From IMG/VR virus record IMGVR_UViG_3300020202_000062, positions 1-64,000 of that record: a stretch of 64,000 bases of DNA. One strand, given 5' to 3'. The DNA comes from a virus. This document shows positions 21,904 through 30,363 of the stretch, piece by piece. The position numbers were made by a program, and so were the translations under genes. Numbering within the stretch: the first letter of the stretch is position 1; the number at the start of each line of letters is the position of its first letter. Under the pieces are notes generated by a model. It did not search any database and was not told the DNA's origin. It saw only the letters and a list, made by a program, of their open reading frames with translations.

Positions 21904-23133
21904 GTGAGTGAACCATTCGTAGCAGTTCCCATGGAGGAACTCAATTACTTCTGGGTCATCGAAGATGAGGTACCTTGCTTCATCGGTGACGTAGAAGACA
22001 TCACCAAGCACGCCGACACCTACGGTTATGAGATCTACTACGTTCTCGCTAACCGTGAGGTGACTACGAAGGGGGCAAACAATGTCGTCCATACTTCGTA
22101 CGAGCCAAGCACCTGGAAGGTTATCAACACCTTTGTCGGTCGCGCCATAGTCCCAGCAGATGGTGAAATCGCTCTTACTACTCTTGAGACCAACGCATGG
22201 TACAGCCTGCCGAAGATCCCGTGGGAACTAGTTCAGCGCATCGACACATTCTTCCGTGCAGTTGACAAGAAGCACTCGACTGAGTCTATTGTCATCCTCA
22301 CCTTTGATTCGACTAAGGACGATTCATCTGGTTGGGGTGTCTTGGTACCAAACCAGGAGAACTCAGCCGTAGATTGTGATTACGATCCCACCAGTGTGGC
22401 CGAGGCTAAGTCTGAGGCTGGCGAGCACATCAACATCGTAGGCTCAGTACATAGCCATCCCGATATGTCAGCCTATGCATCACACACTGACCACAAGGAT
22501 CAGGCCACCTTCCCTGGTATTCACATCACGCACGGCTGGTCTAACAAGACCGGTGGCGTTACTGAATACCACATCGAGTTCATGATGGGTGGTTACACCT
22601 GGGAGTTCAAGCCAGAGCAGGTATTCGCCAACATGCCACAGCCCGAGATCGTCGTAGACGAAGAGATCGAGGAGTGGATGTCTAAGGTGAAGCCAGCGAC
22701 GAAGACCTTCCCAAAAGCTGGGAGTGGCACCTTTGGCTCGACTTCTAGCCCTGGCGGCCACTCTTCGGGCTCTGGTAACGCTGCGCTAACTCGCATCACG
22801 TTACCCTCCGATGCTCCTAGCCTTGATGATACGATCATCATTGGTGAGATTGCTAGGGACTCGCGTAACTGCTTGCTTTGTGATGGGCTACTAATCGGTC
22901 CAGAACTGGACAAGCGTCGTTGCTTGTCTTGCCACTCGTATCTGCTTCTCCCAGAAGAGACCATCGCCAACCTCCTTGAGGTTCAGGCTGAGTATAAACT
23001 CTTCGCATGGGAGATCGATCCTAGCCAGAAGCCAGATAAGGCTATTGTCATTTGGCGGAAGACCGAGGATGGCAAGAACGTATACGAGAATGTCTACACT
23101 CCTGAATCTGAGTCAACCCTGGGAAAATCCTAA
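21904..23133 (+). CDS. JAB/JAMM metalloprotease (deubiquitinase-like), zero-frame product
   Basis: The protein has 409 residues and a GTG start behind AAGGAT. The JAMM site is intact: E127 (TESIVILTF), then VGSVHSHPDMSAYASHTDHK with H183, H185, S189 and D196. This is the zinc peptidase fold that removes ubiquitin-like tags. A Ser/Pro linker and a ribbon (NCLLCDG, then CLSCHSYLLL) follow. The last codons CTG GGA AAA TCC TAA contain an in-frame GGGAAAA slippery heptamer (23121-23127) that would join it to a 216-residue zinc-rich extension. It is placed between E2-like and E1-like genes. Confidence 0.87.
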   Translation: MSEPFVAVPMEELNYFWVIEDEVPCFIGDVEDITKHADTYGYEIYYVLANREVTTKGANNVVHTSYEPSTWKVINTFVGRAIVPADGEIALTTLETNAWYSLPKIPWELVQRIDTFFRAVDKKHSTESIVILTFDSTKDDSSGWGVLVPNQENSAVDCDYDPTSVAEAKSEAGEHINIVGSVHSHPDMSAYASHTDHKDQATFPGIHITHGWSNKTGGVTEYHIEFMMGGYTWEFKPEQVFANMPQPEIVVDEEIEEWMSKVKPATKTFPKAGSGTFGSTSSPGGHSSGSGNAALTRITLPSDAPSLDDTIIIGEIARDSRNCLLCDGLLIGPELDKRRCLSCHSYLLLPEETIANLLEVQAEYKLFAWEIDPSQKPDKAIVIWRKTEDGKNVYENVYTPESESTLGKS

Positions 23134-23196
23134 GGTGGCTCTCTAGGACAGGTGGATCCTCCGAGGGTCGGGAATATCTTTCCGGTCCCGGAGGGT
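23121..23196 (+). promoter_or_regulatory. Putative -1 programmed frameshift site with downstream stem-loop
   Basis: The slippery sequence is G-GGA-AAA (23121-23127), in phase with the JAB frame and 3 bases before its TAA. A 16-bp stem with one bulged A follows: ATCCTCCG/CGGAGGGT (23156-23163, 23189-23196) and GGGTCGGG/TCCGGTCC (23165-23172, 23181-23188), with G-U pairs. The 28-base spacer is longer than usual. Confidence 0.65.
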
Positions 23197-23777
23197 CTAT
23201 CCTAGACGTAGGCTTCTGCGTAGAGTGCGGCGAACTGACCGAAGGTGATGGTCCAGAAGACAGTCTATGCCCTAGTTGCTGGAAAGAACTACGCCCAGCA
23301 CAAGAAGCATTTGATTGGGAGTTTCAGTGCGATGAATGTCAAGAGCCTGTGGAGTTTGCTTCACTTCTCTGTCGCTCATGCAAGTATGTATTCCCAACTG
23401 ACCACTGGACTGGTTGGACTAACCTTAGTGCAGAGGCAGTAAGACAAGCAGAGCCACCTCCCTTCGAAATAGATCCATCAGAGATCTACGACTATATGTT
23501 GTGCTGTAACGAGTCCCAGTGGGATTGTCAGTGCGAAGGCAGACAGAAGATCTCCTGGGATATGCGGAATGATGTTCCCAGAGAAGTCATGCAGAGTGCA
23601 TACAAACTAAACTCCAGTTGTATGGGGTGCGAGTTCTACTACACCCCAGCCTGCATGCCCTTCCGTGCCTGGATAAAGAACACATTGCTCACCGGCGAAG
23701 TCGGTGTACAAATCACTACTTGTAGCGCCTTCAAAGCAGATGAGACCTATGGTGCATATGCTTTTGAGTATGTATAA
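23127..23777 (+). CDS. Zinc-rich -1 frame extension of the JAB protein
   Basis: This is a 216-codon open frame entered by a -1 slip at 23127 (ATC CTA AGG). It has no ATG, GTG or TTG before codon 75 (GTG 23349), yet the part before that codon already encodes clear zinc ribbons: GFCVECGELTEGDG, LCPSCWKEL, FQCDECQEPVEF. It continues with LLCRSCKYVF, MLCCNESQWDCQCEGRQK and a later Cys set (SSCMGCEFYY). The full fusion would be about 624 residues. If frameshifting does not occur, only a 142-residue protein from GTG 23349 could be made. Confidence 0.7.
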   Translation: MLRWLSRTGGSSEGREYLSGPGGSILDVGFCVECGELTEGDGPEDSLCPSCWKELRPAQEAFDWEFQCDECQEPVEFASLLCRSCKYVFPTDHWTGWTNLSAEAVRQAEPPPFEIDPSEIYDYMLCCNESQWDCQCEGRQKISWDMRNDVPREVMQSAYKLNSSCMGCEFYYTPACMPFRAWIKNTLLTGEVGVQITTCSAFKADETYGAYAFEYV

Positions 23778-23814
23778 AAACTCAGGGAAGGCATTAAGAA
23801 AGGTACTCTAAACC

Positions 23815-24585
23815 ATGCGCGATCCCTATCGTACCATTGTGGTAGGTTGTGGGGGTATCGGCACCTGGCTGATCGAAGGTCTGTGTCGACAGATCTCAGC
23901 ATCAGCCCCTGGTTCTGGCATCATCCTAATTGACGGCGATTCATTCGAAGAGAAGAATCGTGAGCGTCAGTTGTTCAATGGTGCTGGCAACAAGGCAGTG
24001 GTGCTTGCCCGAAACCTCACACCACAATTCCAGAACCTCATGATCGTTGGTCAGCCCTGGTGGGTTGTCGGTGGTGAGGTATCTGGTGAGCCTGAAGAGG
24101 CATCAGATGACGGGACCGTGGTGACACGAGTACCTGCCAAGAAGATTCTTCAGAACGGCGATGTAGTCTATGCTGTTGTCGACAACAACGCAGCACGTAA
24201 GGTGTTGCTTGAAGCGGCAATGGAGATCGACAACATTGATGTGTTCTGTGCCGGTAATGATGACATGTACTACGGTTCAGTCTATCACTACCAGAGGCGA
24301 GATGGCCGTGACATCACGGTCAATCCGCTAGAAAATCACCCGGAGTATGCTGATCCTCAGGATCGGAACCCCGGTGAAATGAGTTGCCAGGAGCGCGCTG
24401 AACTAGATAGTGGTACTCAGCTCGTGGCAACCAACATGGCCGTTGCGGCTTGGCTGCTCGGTCGTAATCATAAGAGCATTCTTATGGGTGACGAACCGGA
24501 TGTGACTCAGATCTATTTCGATCTAGGTCATGGGCTAGCCCAATCGAATGATCGACGTATTGAATACGCCACAACGGCATCCTAA
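23815..24585 (+). CDS. ThiF/MoeB/E1-like ubiquitin-activating enzyme
   Basis: The protein has 256 residues. The nucleotide-binding VVGCGGIGTWLIEGLCRQ (9-26), ILIDGDSFEEKNRERQLF (37-54, with the E1 Asp and Arg finger) and VVDNNAARKVL match the adenylating Rossmann fold that activates Ubl C termini. C191 in GEMSCQERAEL is a candidate catalytic cysteine. It lies between the JAB and Ubl genes, as in prokaryotic Ubl gene neighbourhoods (PRTRC-type). It would adenylate the 24615 protein. Confidence 0.88.
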   Translation: MRDPYRTIVVGCGGIGTWLIEGLCRQISASAPGSGIILIDGDSFEEKNRERQLFNGAGNKAVVLARNLTPQFQNLMIVGQPWWVVGGEVSGEPEEASDDGTVVTRVPAKKILQNGDVVYAVVDNNAARKVLLEAAMEIDNIDVFCAGNDDMYYGSVYHYQRRDGRDITVNPLENHPEYADPQDRNPGEMSCQERAELDSGTQLVATNMAVAAWLLGRNHKSILMGDEPDVTQIYFDLGHGLAQSNDRRIEYATTAS

Positions 24586-24614
24586 CCTAGGTTAAACTAC
24601 AGGAGATATATCTA

Positions 24615-24875
24615 ATGGAAATGGCTTCAGGCCCTCAGAAGAAGGCCACAGCAGCAGCGGCACAGCCGACGAAGATTCAGTTCGGCTTCTTCACACTGAC
24701 TGGTAACCAGTACGCTGGCAAGACCATCGGTGAGATCCGCGCACAGCGTGGTCCAATGTGGCAGATGCCCGAAGACACCGTCGCTATGATCGGTGGTCAG
24801 AAGGTTGATGACACTCGCGTTCTAGCAGAAGGCGATCAGTTGGAGTTCCACCGCAAGGCCGGTGAGAAGGGCTAG
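24615..24875 (+). CDS. Ubiquitin-like beta-grasp protein (MoaD/PRTRC-C-like)
   Basis: The protein has 86 residues with AGGAG upstream. After an Ala-rich lead, IQFGFFTLTGNQYAGKTIGE, TVAMIGGQKVDDTRVLAEGD and QLEFHRKAGEKG match the MoaD/ThiS pattern (VNGxxVxxDxVLxxGDxxxF). The C terminus is AGEKG rather than Gly-Gly; the last Gly could still be activated. It directly follows the E1-like gene. It is the likely modifier of this system. Confidence 0.75.
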   Translation: MEMASGPQKKATAAAAQPTKIQFGFFTLTGNQYAGKTIGEIRAQRGPMWQMPEDTVAMIGGQKVDDTRVLAEGDQLEFHRKAGEKG

Positions 24876-24892
24876 TCTCTTCATTAGTAGGA

Positions 24893-24932
24893 CTGAGGGT
24901 AGGGTTGGGGCGAATGGCAGCCCTACCCTCAG
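24893..24932 (+). other. Perfect 12-bp hairpin after the Ubl gene
   Basis: CTGAGGGTAGGG (24893-24904) pairs perfectly with CCCTACCCTCAG (24921-24932) around a 16-base loop. The downstream sequence is A-rich rather than U-rich, so it may stabilise or attenuate the Ubl transcript rather than terminate it. Confidence 0.65.
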
Positions 24933-24956
24933 AAATACATATTCCTAAGGCTTACT

Positions 24957-26129
24957 ATGACTTCACAATCTCTTGCTATAAATCGTTTTTTTAAAGAGCA
25001 GCCAGATTGTATGGCGCACAGTCGGAACGCAGACGAACTGAAAGAACGATTCGAAGCGTTAGTTGCAGTGCCAAAGAATACTACAAAGACTGGCACCGCC
25101 AAAGATAGGCTAGCAGTCTTCGCTAGCAAGGGACTAGCCGAAGGTACTCATTGGTTCAATATGGGTAAGGTGTTCGAACACAACTTCGCTCGCACATACC
25201 CTAACCCGACCATCAAGTACTGGCTAGAGAAACAAGTTGGCATTCCATCAGACCAGTGCCAACTGGCCTTCATGGACAACGGTGACATCTTCCTGTTTAA
25301 GATTGAACCCAAGAACATTGAAGCAGTAAAGATCAAAGCACTGCCTACGCTCGACGGCAAGGCTGTAGACTTCTCGGTGCAAGAGCGTCCTAAGAAGCGC
25401 GCCGCTGTCGACCCAAGGTTTGGGGACATGCCTGATGTATCTGGTATGGCAATCTGTATGCCTAATTATCATGGCGGTGATACTCCGTCTGATATCACGC
25501 GTCTCCATAATGCAGGCTTTCCGCACCGCCGTATCGTTGCGGTTGAGAAAGATAAGACAGTATATGGTAGACTTTACGAACAAGTGCGGGGGCTGGGAGT
25601 AATCACAGTCAACCAAGATGTCGAAGAAGTTGTATGGGATCTCGCTAACGACGGCGACCGTGTCTCATGCTACTACGCAGACTACTGTGGTCAGTTCACC
25701 AAGAAGGTTCTCCATGGCTTCGAAGGCTTGATGGGTAATCTTACTGACAACGCACGCGTTATGGCAACCTTCAGTCGCTGTCATGACTCAGTCAAGTTCG
25801 ATGATATCTATGGTCCGCTAATGTTTGAGAAGTTAGCGAAGATGCGTAAGCGCCACTTCTTTCCATCAGAAGCATATGCTACACCAGCAGCGTGCTTGTG
25901 GATAACGCTTGTGATCAACCACGCACTCGGTTTAACAGCAGAGCAGTTTGCTAACCGTGTCACTATGCCTACTCCTAAGACTGGTTATTATGTAGAGGTC
26001 AAGTCTATTGACTACTATGCTGACTCGGTTCCCATGGAGTTTTCGACCTTCGATCTTCGTAAGGTTGACGATCCAGCAGATCATCTGCCAGATATGATCA
26101 GGGATTTGATGATTTCGTTCAGTGCATAG
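24957..26129 (+). CDS. Hypothetical protein, possible Rossmann-like enzyme
   Basis: The protein has 390 residues. Motif-like stretches are GFPHRRIVAVEKDKTVYGRL, GVITVNQDVEEVVWDLANDG and RVSCYYADYCGQF, which resemble the strand-acid-residue pattern of class I methyltransferases. The catalytic motif is not clear. It follows the Ubl gene in the same direction. The function is unresolved. Confidence 0.75.
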   Translation: MTSQSLAINRFFKEQPDCMAHSRNADELKERFEALVAVPKNTTKTGTAKDRLAVFASKGLAEGTHWFNMGKVFEHNFARTYPNPTIKYWLEKQVGIPSDQCQLAFMDNGDIFLFKIEPKNIEAVKIKALPTLDGKAVDFSVQERPKKRAAVDPRFGDMPDVSGMAICMPNYHGGDTPSDITRLHNAGFPHRRIVAVEKDKTVYGRLYEQVRGLGVITVNQDVEEVVWDLANDGDRVSCYYADYCGQFTKKVLHGFEGLMGNLTDNARVMATFSRCHDSVKFDDIYGPLMFEKLAKMRKRHFFPSEAYATPAACLWITLVINHALGLTAEQFANRVTMPTPKTGYYVEVKSIDYYADSVPMEFSTFDLRKVDDPADHLPDMIRDLMISFSA

Positions 26130-26168
26130 TGGTATACTAGACCTCACCACAAATATGAGAGGTTTAGT

Positions 26169-26687
26169 ATGGCAACAGTTCAGAAGATTCTGGAGGCGAA
26201 GCGCGCTCTAGATGAACTTCTTGGTCCTGAGTTGACTGAGATCATCGAGGCTATGAAAGAAGAGCCCGGTCCAAAGAACAAGTACTTTGTTGAGATCCCT
26301 TCCGGTGAGAAGGTTGACTACTCCATCGAAGAGATGATGGCTCTAGTTGCCGTCACGTCTAACCGATATCAGCGAGCGGCTCGTGCAGCAGGTCTGGCAA
26401 GATCACTCTTCAAGATCTCTGAAGCACGGTATAAGTTGAAGTTTAAGACTTCACTCACAGGTAAGAACACAGCAGAGCGTGAAGCCAACGCAATGGAAGC
26501 TGCCACTCAGGAGTTTCTGGCACTAGCAGTTGTAGAATCCTGTGTTGAATTAGCTGAATCACTGGAGTCAGCAGCAAAGATGGCTAATGAATCTGCCAAG
26601 AAGATCTTGGATAAGATCCAGACGATGTATGTTGCTCAGCGTCGTGAAGAAAAAGGTGCCTACCGAGAAAGTGATTTTGGTAGATAA
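26169..26687 (+). CDS. Hypothetical helical protein
   Basis: The protein has 172 residues: VQKILEAKRALDELLGPELT, RAARAAGLARSLFKISEARY, KLKFKTSLTGKNTAEREANA and LAESLESAAKMANESAKKIL. It is almost all helix. A recombination-mediator (UvsY-like) role is conceivable from composition only. AGAGG precedes the ATG. Confidence 0.78.
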   Translation: MATVQKILEAKRALDELLGPELTEIIEAMKEEPGPKNKYFVEIPSGEKVDYSIEEMMALVAVTSNRYQRAARAAGLARSLFKISEARYKLKFKTSLTGKNTAEREANAMEAATQEFLALAVVESCVELAESLESAAKMANESAKKILDKIQTMYVAQRREEKGAYRESDFGR

Positions 26688-26693
26688 CTATGC

Positions 26694-26722
26694 TACAATA
26701 GTATATGTATGAATACATGTAT
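26694..26722 (+). promoter_or_regulatory. Putative operator/promoter region
   Basis: A TACAAT -10-like hexamer (26694-26699) precedes the perfect 10-bp palindrome ATACATGTAT (26713-26722), which is preceded by the offset ATGTAT. No convincing -35 at 17 bases was found. It is a possible binding site for a regulator of the genes from 26734. Confidence 0.35.
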
Positions 26723-26733
26723 AAAGGTGGCTA

Positions 26734-26991
26734 ATGGTGGTTAATCCTACTTACTACGGTGAATATCGGTCAAGCACGGTGTCTCAGACAGGCTGCATCA
26801 AGCAGTTCGTGACGACACCTGGTTCAAATCTACTCTTCCCGCCACAGGTCAGTTACGAATGTGATCTGTGTAAGAAGTCACATGGTTTCAGGCTGGTCCG
26901 AACATGGTCAGTCTCCACCGAGCGCCAAATCAAGCAATTTGAGAAGTATTGTCAAGATCACAAGATGGATCAAGACGTACCGCTTAACTAA
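26734..26991 (+). CDS. Small zinc-ribbon-like protein
   Basis: The protein has 85 residues: MVVNPTYYGEYRSSTVSQTG, then VSYECDLCKKSHGFRLVRTW and RQIKQFEKYCQDHKMD. One CxxC pair plus a later Cys/His could bind zinc. AAAGGTGG lies 3 bases upstream. A terminator follows. The function is unknown. Confidence 0.76.
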   Translation: MVVNPTYYGEYRSSTVSQTGCIKQFVTTPGSNLLFPPQVSYECDLCKKSHGFRLVRTWSVSTERQIKQFEKYCQDHKMDQDVPLN

Positions 26992-27013
26992 GTCTTTATC
27001 TATAACTACAGCG

Positions 27014-27043
27014 AAGGGACCAGCATCGTCTGGTCCTTTTGTA
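27014..27043 (+). terminator. Rho-independent terminator
   Basis: GGACCAG (27017-27023) and CTGGTCC (27030-27036) with loop CATCGT, extended by flanking A-T/G-U pairs and followed by TTTTGTATTT. It lies 25 bases after the 26734 gene. Confidence 0.88.
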
Positions 27044-27059
27044 TTTGAGAGGAAGTTTT

Positions 27060-28643
27060 GTGAGTCTAGCAGAACATCTGCATGTTGGTACTCCCCTGGT
27101 CTGGGTTGAAACAGATGAGCCTGACCGTATTACTGACATGATCGTGGCTCATTCACAGCGCCCCGTATTCCGTATCGATCCTTTCGAGGGTGTACTGGTC
27201 TACAAGAGGGGTCAATGGCGCAAGGTTCTGTTCAGTAACAACGGCGCTATGGATCTCTCCTGGAGATTCGAGGATGCAATCGCACACGTCTACAAAGAGC
27301 GTGGTGTATTCATCATCACCAATGCTCACAAGGTAGCAGAAGAAATCCCAGACCTGCTTCTGGGCGGTACGGCACAGTATCGTAGAGCATTCTACGATAA
27401 CAACAAAGATGACCTACCCTTGCAGTTGATCCTCCTCTCATGTGGTATGGATATCCCACCGGAGATTGCACGACACGCAGCAGTAGTGCCATCTTCTCTG
27501 CCTAACACAGCAGAACTAGCATACATCGTCACGCACATCTCTAATGAGGCTAACGAACCAGTTCTACCTGAGGCTGCTGACCTTACGCCTATCACTAGGG
27601 CTGGTCTAGGTCTCACCGAGTCTGAGTTCGTCCAGGCTTGTGTCCTATCTCTACGTGAGAGGGGCATCATCGATGCTGAGCACATCAACAATTTCAAGCG
27701 TGCCAAGGTTTCCTATGGTGGCATGCTTGAGATCCGTCGCCCTGAGATCAACTTCGATATGATCGGTGGCCTAGATCTGGCGAAGGAAACAATCAAGGCA
27801 GCAGTATGGGCGTGGCACAACCCGGAGCAGGCAGCAGAGTTTGGTGTATCACCTCTGCGCCGTATGCTTATGGTTGGTGTACCGGGCACTGGTAAGTCAG
27901 CGATCTGTGAGGCTACGGCCAATGAACTAGATCTAGAACTTGCAGTGCTCGGCGTAAGCAAGATGATGAGCAAGTGGATCGGTGAGTCTGAGTCCAACAT
28001 GCGTCGGGCTTTCGCTCAACTAGGAGCACTGAAGCCTGTTGTAGCATGGGATGATGAGTTCGGTCGATCAATGTCTGGCGGCGGTACGTCGAACGACGGA
28101 GGAACCACCGACCGTGTACACGGCGAGTTCCTTACTGGTCTACAAGAACTACCTGACGAAGTGTTCTACATGGCCGCCGCCAACCAAATCACAGGTCTAG
28201 CACCTGAGATCCTTCGAGCAGATCGTTTCGATAAGATCATGTTCGTGGGCTTCCCTACCGAAGAAGAACGTCAGAGCATCTTCGGTATCCACCTAGGTGA
28301 CCGTGCCTCTGAGCACAACCTAGAAGAACTTGCGGGGGCTACACGCTCCTTCACTGGCGCAGAGATCAAGGCACTTCTAAAGGAAGTTCGTAACAAGATC
28401 TCTGGTCCACAACGCCGACACATCACAGACGAAGACATTCTTCAGTTCGTTCCGAAGCAGAAGAACCGTATGTGGATCCGGCACAAACAAGACATCATAG
28501 CCATGTATCGACGTGCATTAGATGAATGGGATTGGGCATCCTCTGGCCAGTTGGCTGAGGCTCAAGACGTTATCAATGATCGTTTCGATGCTGGAGTACA
28601 TACCAAGAAACTAGCAAACGTTCAAGTTAAGAGATGGGCATAG
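27060..28643 (+). CDS. AAA+ unfoldase/segregase-like ATPase (CDC48/FtsH type)
   Basis: The protein has 527 residues and starts at GTG 27060 behind GAGAGGAAG. The N-terminal half (1-225) is a separate alpha/beta region. The AAA module has FDMIGGLDLAKETIKAAVW, Walker A MVGVPGTGKSA (271-281), pore-like SKMMSKWIGESE, Walker B VVAWDDEFGRS, and arginine finger LRADRFDKIM. This layout is typical of proteins that unfold tagged substrates. It sits in the Ubl region, so it could extract modified proteins. That link is by context only. Confidence 0.88.
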   Translation: MSLAEHLHVGTPLVWVETDEPDRITDMIVAHSQRPVFRIDPFEGVLVYKRGQWRKVLFSNNGAMDLSWRFEDAIAHVYKERGVFIITNAHKVAEEIPDLLLGGTAQYRRAFYDNNKDDLPLQLILLSCGMDIPPEIARHAAVVPSSLPNTAELAYIVTHISNEANEPVLPEAADLTPITRAGLGLTESEFVQACVLSLRERGIIDAEHINNFKRAKVSYGGMLEIRRPEINFDMIGGLDLAKETIKAAVWAWHNPEQAAEFGVSPLRRMLMVGVPGTGKSAICEATANELDLELAVLGVSKMMSKWIGESESNMRRAFAQLGALKPVVAWDDEFGRSMSGGGTSNDGGTTDRVHGEFLTGLQELPDEVFYMAAANQITGLAPEILRADRFDKIMFVGFPTEEERQSIFGIHLGDRASEHNLEELAGATRSFTGAEIKALLKEVRNKISGPQRRHITDEDILQFVPKQKNRMWIRHKQDIIAMYRRALDEWDWASSGQLAEAQDVINDRFDAGVHTKKLANVQVKRWA

Positions 28644-29264
28644 ATGGCAGACGTAGACGAATTAGGATTTAGTTTAGACGGCTTGGACGATCCCCCTGCT
28701 GCGCCACCGCAACAGCAGCAGGCTTTTGAAAAGGATCTGTACAAGAAGTGGTTCAGGACCAAGGACCGTGCAGGTTTCGTAAGCCTTCGACCATTCTTCA
28801 AGGCCGGTAAGGTTGTTATAGATATTGGTAAGGCTGATCCTAATTCGTCTGCTTTGCTCTCTTCTTCAGAGGCATACGTAGACGTAGTTCAGTTAGGCAC
28901 ATACCTGCGTGCGATTGTTGAAGGTCGCGCCGCGAAACTGTATCCCAAGAGCGATTACCTCAAGGTAGATACTGACGAAGGTCTAACGATCTTCGGTGGT
29001 AAGGGTACATTGAGTCGAGTCTTTAAGGCTCATCACTGGCCAGGCAAAGATAAGGGCACCTATGACTCTTCTGCGTTCCAGTGGAAGGTTGGTCATTTCG
29101 AAGGTAAAGAATCCTCAAACGGTTTGATCATGCCTGATTGGCAGAAGCCGAAGTCTGTTGATAGTATTAAGGTTACACGCACAGATATCGCAGAGATCTC
29201 ATACACTCTCGACATAGCGTTGCAAGCCTATGCTGTACAGAACAAGGATTGGTTACAAACATAA
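28644..29264 (+). CDS. Hypothetical protein
   Basis: The protein has 206 residues: MADVDELGFSLDGLDDPPAA with a Gln run, then GFVSLRPFFKAGKVVIDIGK, EAYVDVVQLGTYLRAIVEGR and DIAEISYTLDIALQAYAVQN. The beta-rich core with charged edges could be an OB-type nucleic-acid binder, but no motif confirms this. It starts right after the ATPase stop. Confidence 0.78.
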   Translation: MADVDELGFSLDGLDDPPAAPPQQQQAFEKDLYKKWFRTKDRAGFVSLRPFFKAGKVVIDIGKADPNSSALLSSSEAYVDVVQLGTYLRAIVEGRAAKLYPKSDYLKVDTDEGLTIFGGKGTLSRVFKAHHWPGKDKGTYDSSAFQWKVGHFEGKESSNGLIMPDWQKPKSVDSIKVTRTDIAEISYTLDIALQAYAVQNKDWLQT

Positions 29265-29650
29265 TGAGTCACGGAGAAGACATCCCCGCAAACTTCAGAG
29301 ACATCGAGGTTCTACGAAACCAGGTCACTGAAGCACTGAACAACTTCGCTAAGAACACAGCGAGTCGCTTCACTGAAATCGAAGAAAGATTAGAAGAAGC
29401 AGACAAGGTTGTTTCTGCTTTAGCCATGGGCTATGCGGAGATGGCTGTAATCCTCGACGCTGTAATTGCTCATGTTGGAACTAAGTCTCCCGATGAGCGT
29501 AAGGCTTTCTTGGAGTCGATAGAGTCAGGACGCAAGCAGATGCTGGGCGTCTTTTCGGAGTATGCAAATGTCGTGGAACGAACAGATCCAAGAACTGCCT
29601 CAACCATTCAAGACATGGTTAAGGAACAGCAAACTCCTACCTCCGATTAA
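29264..29650 (+). CDS. Hypothetical helical protein
   Basis: The protein has 128 residues from ATG 29264 in TAATG: MSHGEDIPANFRDIEVLRNQ, SRFTEIEERLEEADKVVSAL and IESGRKQMLGVFSEYANVVE. It is mostly coiled-coil-like helices. The function is unknown. Confidence 0.78.
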   Translation: MSHGEDIPANFRDIEVLRNQVTEALNNFAKNTASRFTEIEERLEEADKVVSALAMGYAEMAVILDAVIAHVGTKSPDERKAFLESIESGRKQMLGVFSEYANVVERTDPRTASTIQDMVKEQQTPTSD

Positions 29651-29876
29651 CTCAGTAGCACTCCTGGTGGTGGATGAGAATCTTAAGTTCTTGTCCACCT
29701 CCTTGGAGTTTTGTTCTGTTGCCTTCGGAGTAGCCAAGAAGATGTTCCCAGAGGCTAAGTCTATGCTGACTGTCTCTGGTCCTGAGTATCAATTGATCAT
29801 GTCGGGCGAAATAGAATTGCACGACATCAAACTACGACAAGAAAAAGATGAAGTCAACAGTTCAAATAGCCAATGA
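29568..29876 (+). CDS. Hypothetical protein
   Basis: The protein has 102 residues. ATG 29568 is preferred to ATG 29562 because GGAG (29557-29560) then has 7-base spacing. MSWNEQIQELPQPFKTWLRN, INSVALLVVDENLKFLSTSL and FPEAKSMLTVSGPEYQLIMS. It overlaps the previous gene by 83 bases. No family was recognised. Confidence 0.7.
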   Translation: MSWNEQIQELPQPFKTWLRNSKLLPPINSVALLVVDENLKFLSTSLEFCSVAFGVAKKMFPEAKSMLTVSGPEYQLIMSGEIELHDIKLRQEKDEVNSSNSQ

Positions 29877-30357
29877 AATCCTAACGCATCTAGTGGTGCG
29901 ATCCAGTAGTTCTTGGGCTGCTGCCCTACACGATCTGATGCTGTCTGAGGAAGCCACAAAATACACCGCTGCCCTCGCCCGTAAGTACAATACAGAGAAC
30001 GCCCGTACTTACACCAAAGGTTTCGCAGACCTGCATGCACAACTGCCCAATATCAGCAAGGAAGACTTCAAGGAGGCAACTTCTTTACTGAAGGAACGTG
30101 GCAAGATCGTTCAGTATGGCAAGGGTAAAGGTGTAGCCATCATCATTCTGGACAGCACTACAATCCCAGAAGAAGAGGGATGGATTAGGCCTGATGATTT
30201 CAGTGCGCTACTCAAAGCAGCAGCATCGTACGTGCCAGAGATGGAGCGGATGCAAATTGAGGTTACCAGGCTACGGTCAGACCTAGAAGAAGCAAACGAA
30301 ACTATCGCTGCTCTACAAGAGCAAGTAAAACTAAACTATCTTACAACTTGGAGTTAG
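29848..30357 (+). CDS. Hypothetical protein with C-terminal coiled coil
   Basis: The protein has 169 residues. STVQIANEILTHLVVRSSSS, a winged-helix-like stretch SLLKERGKIVQYGKGKGVAI, and a C-terminal heptad region (MERMQIEVTRLRSDLEEANE). It may bind nucleic acid through the winged-helix-like part. This is tentative. Confidence 0.76.
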   Translation: MKSTVQIANEILTHLVVRSSSSWAAALHDLMLSEEATKYTAALARKYNTENARTYTKGFADLHAQLPNISKEDFKEATSLLKERGKIVQYGKGKGVAIIILDSTTIPEEEGWIRPDDFSALLKAAASYVPEMERMQIEVTRLRSDLEEANETIAALQEQVKLNYLTTWS

Positions 30358-30363
30358 ACTCTA

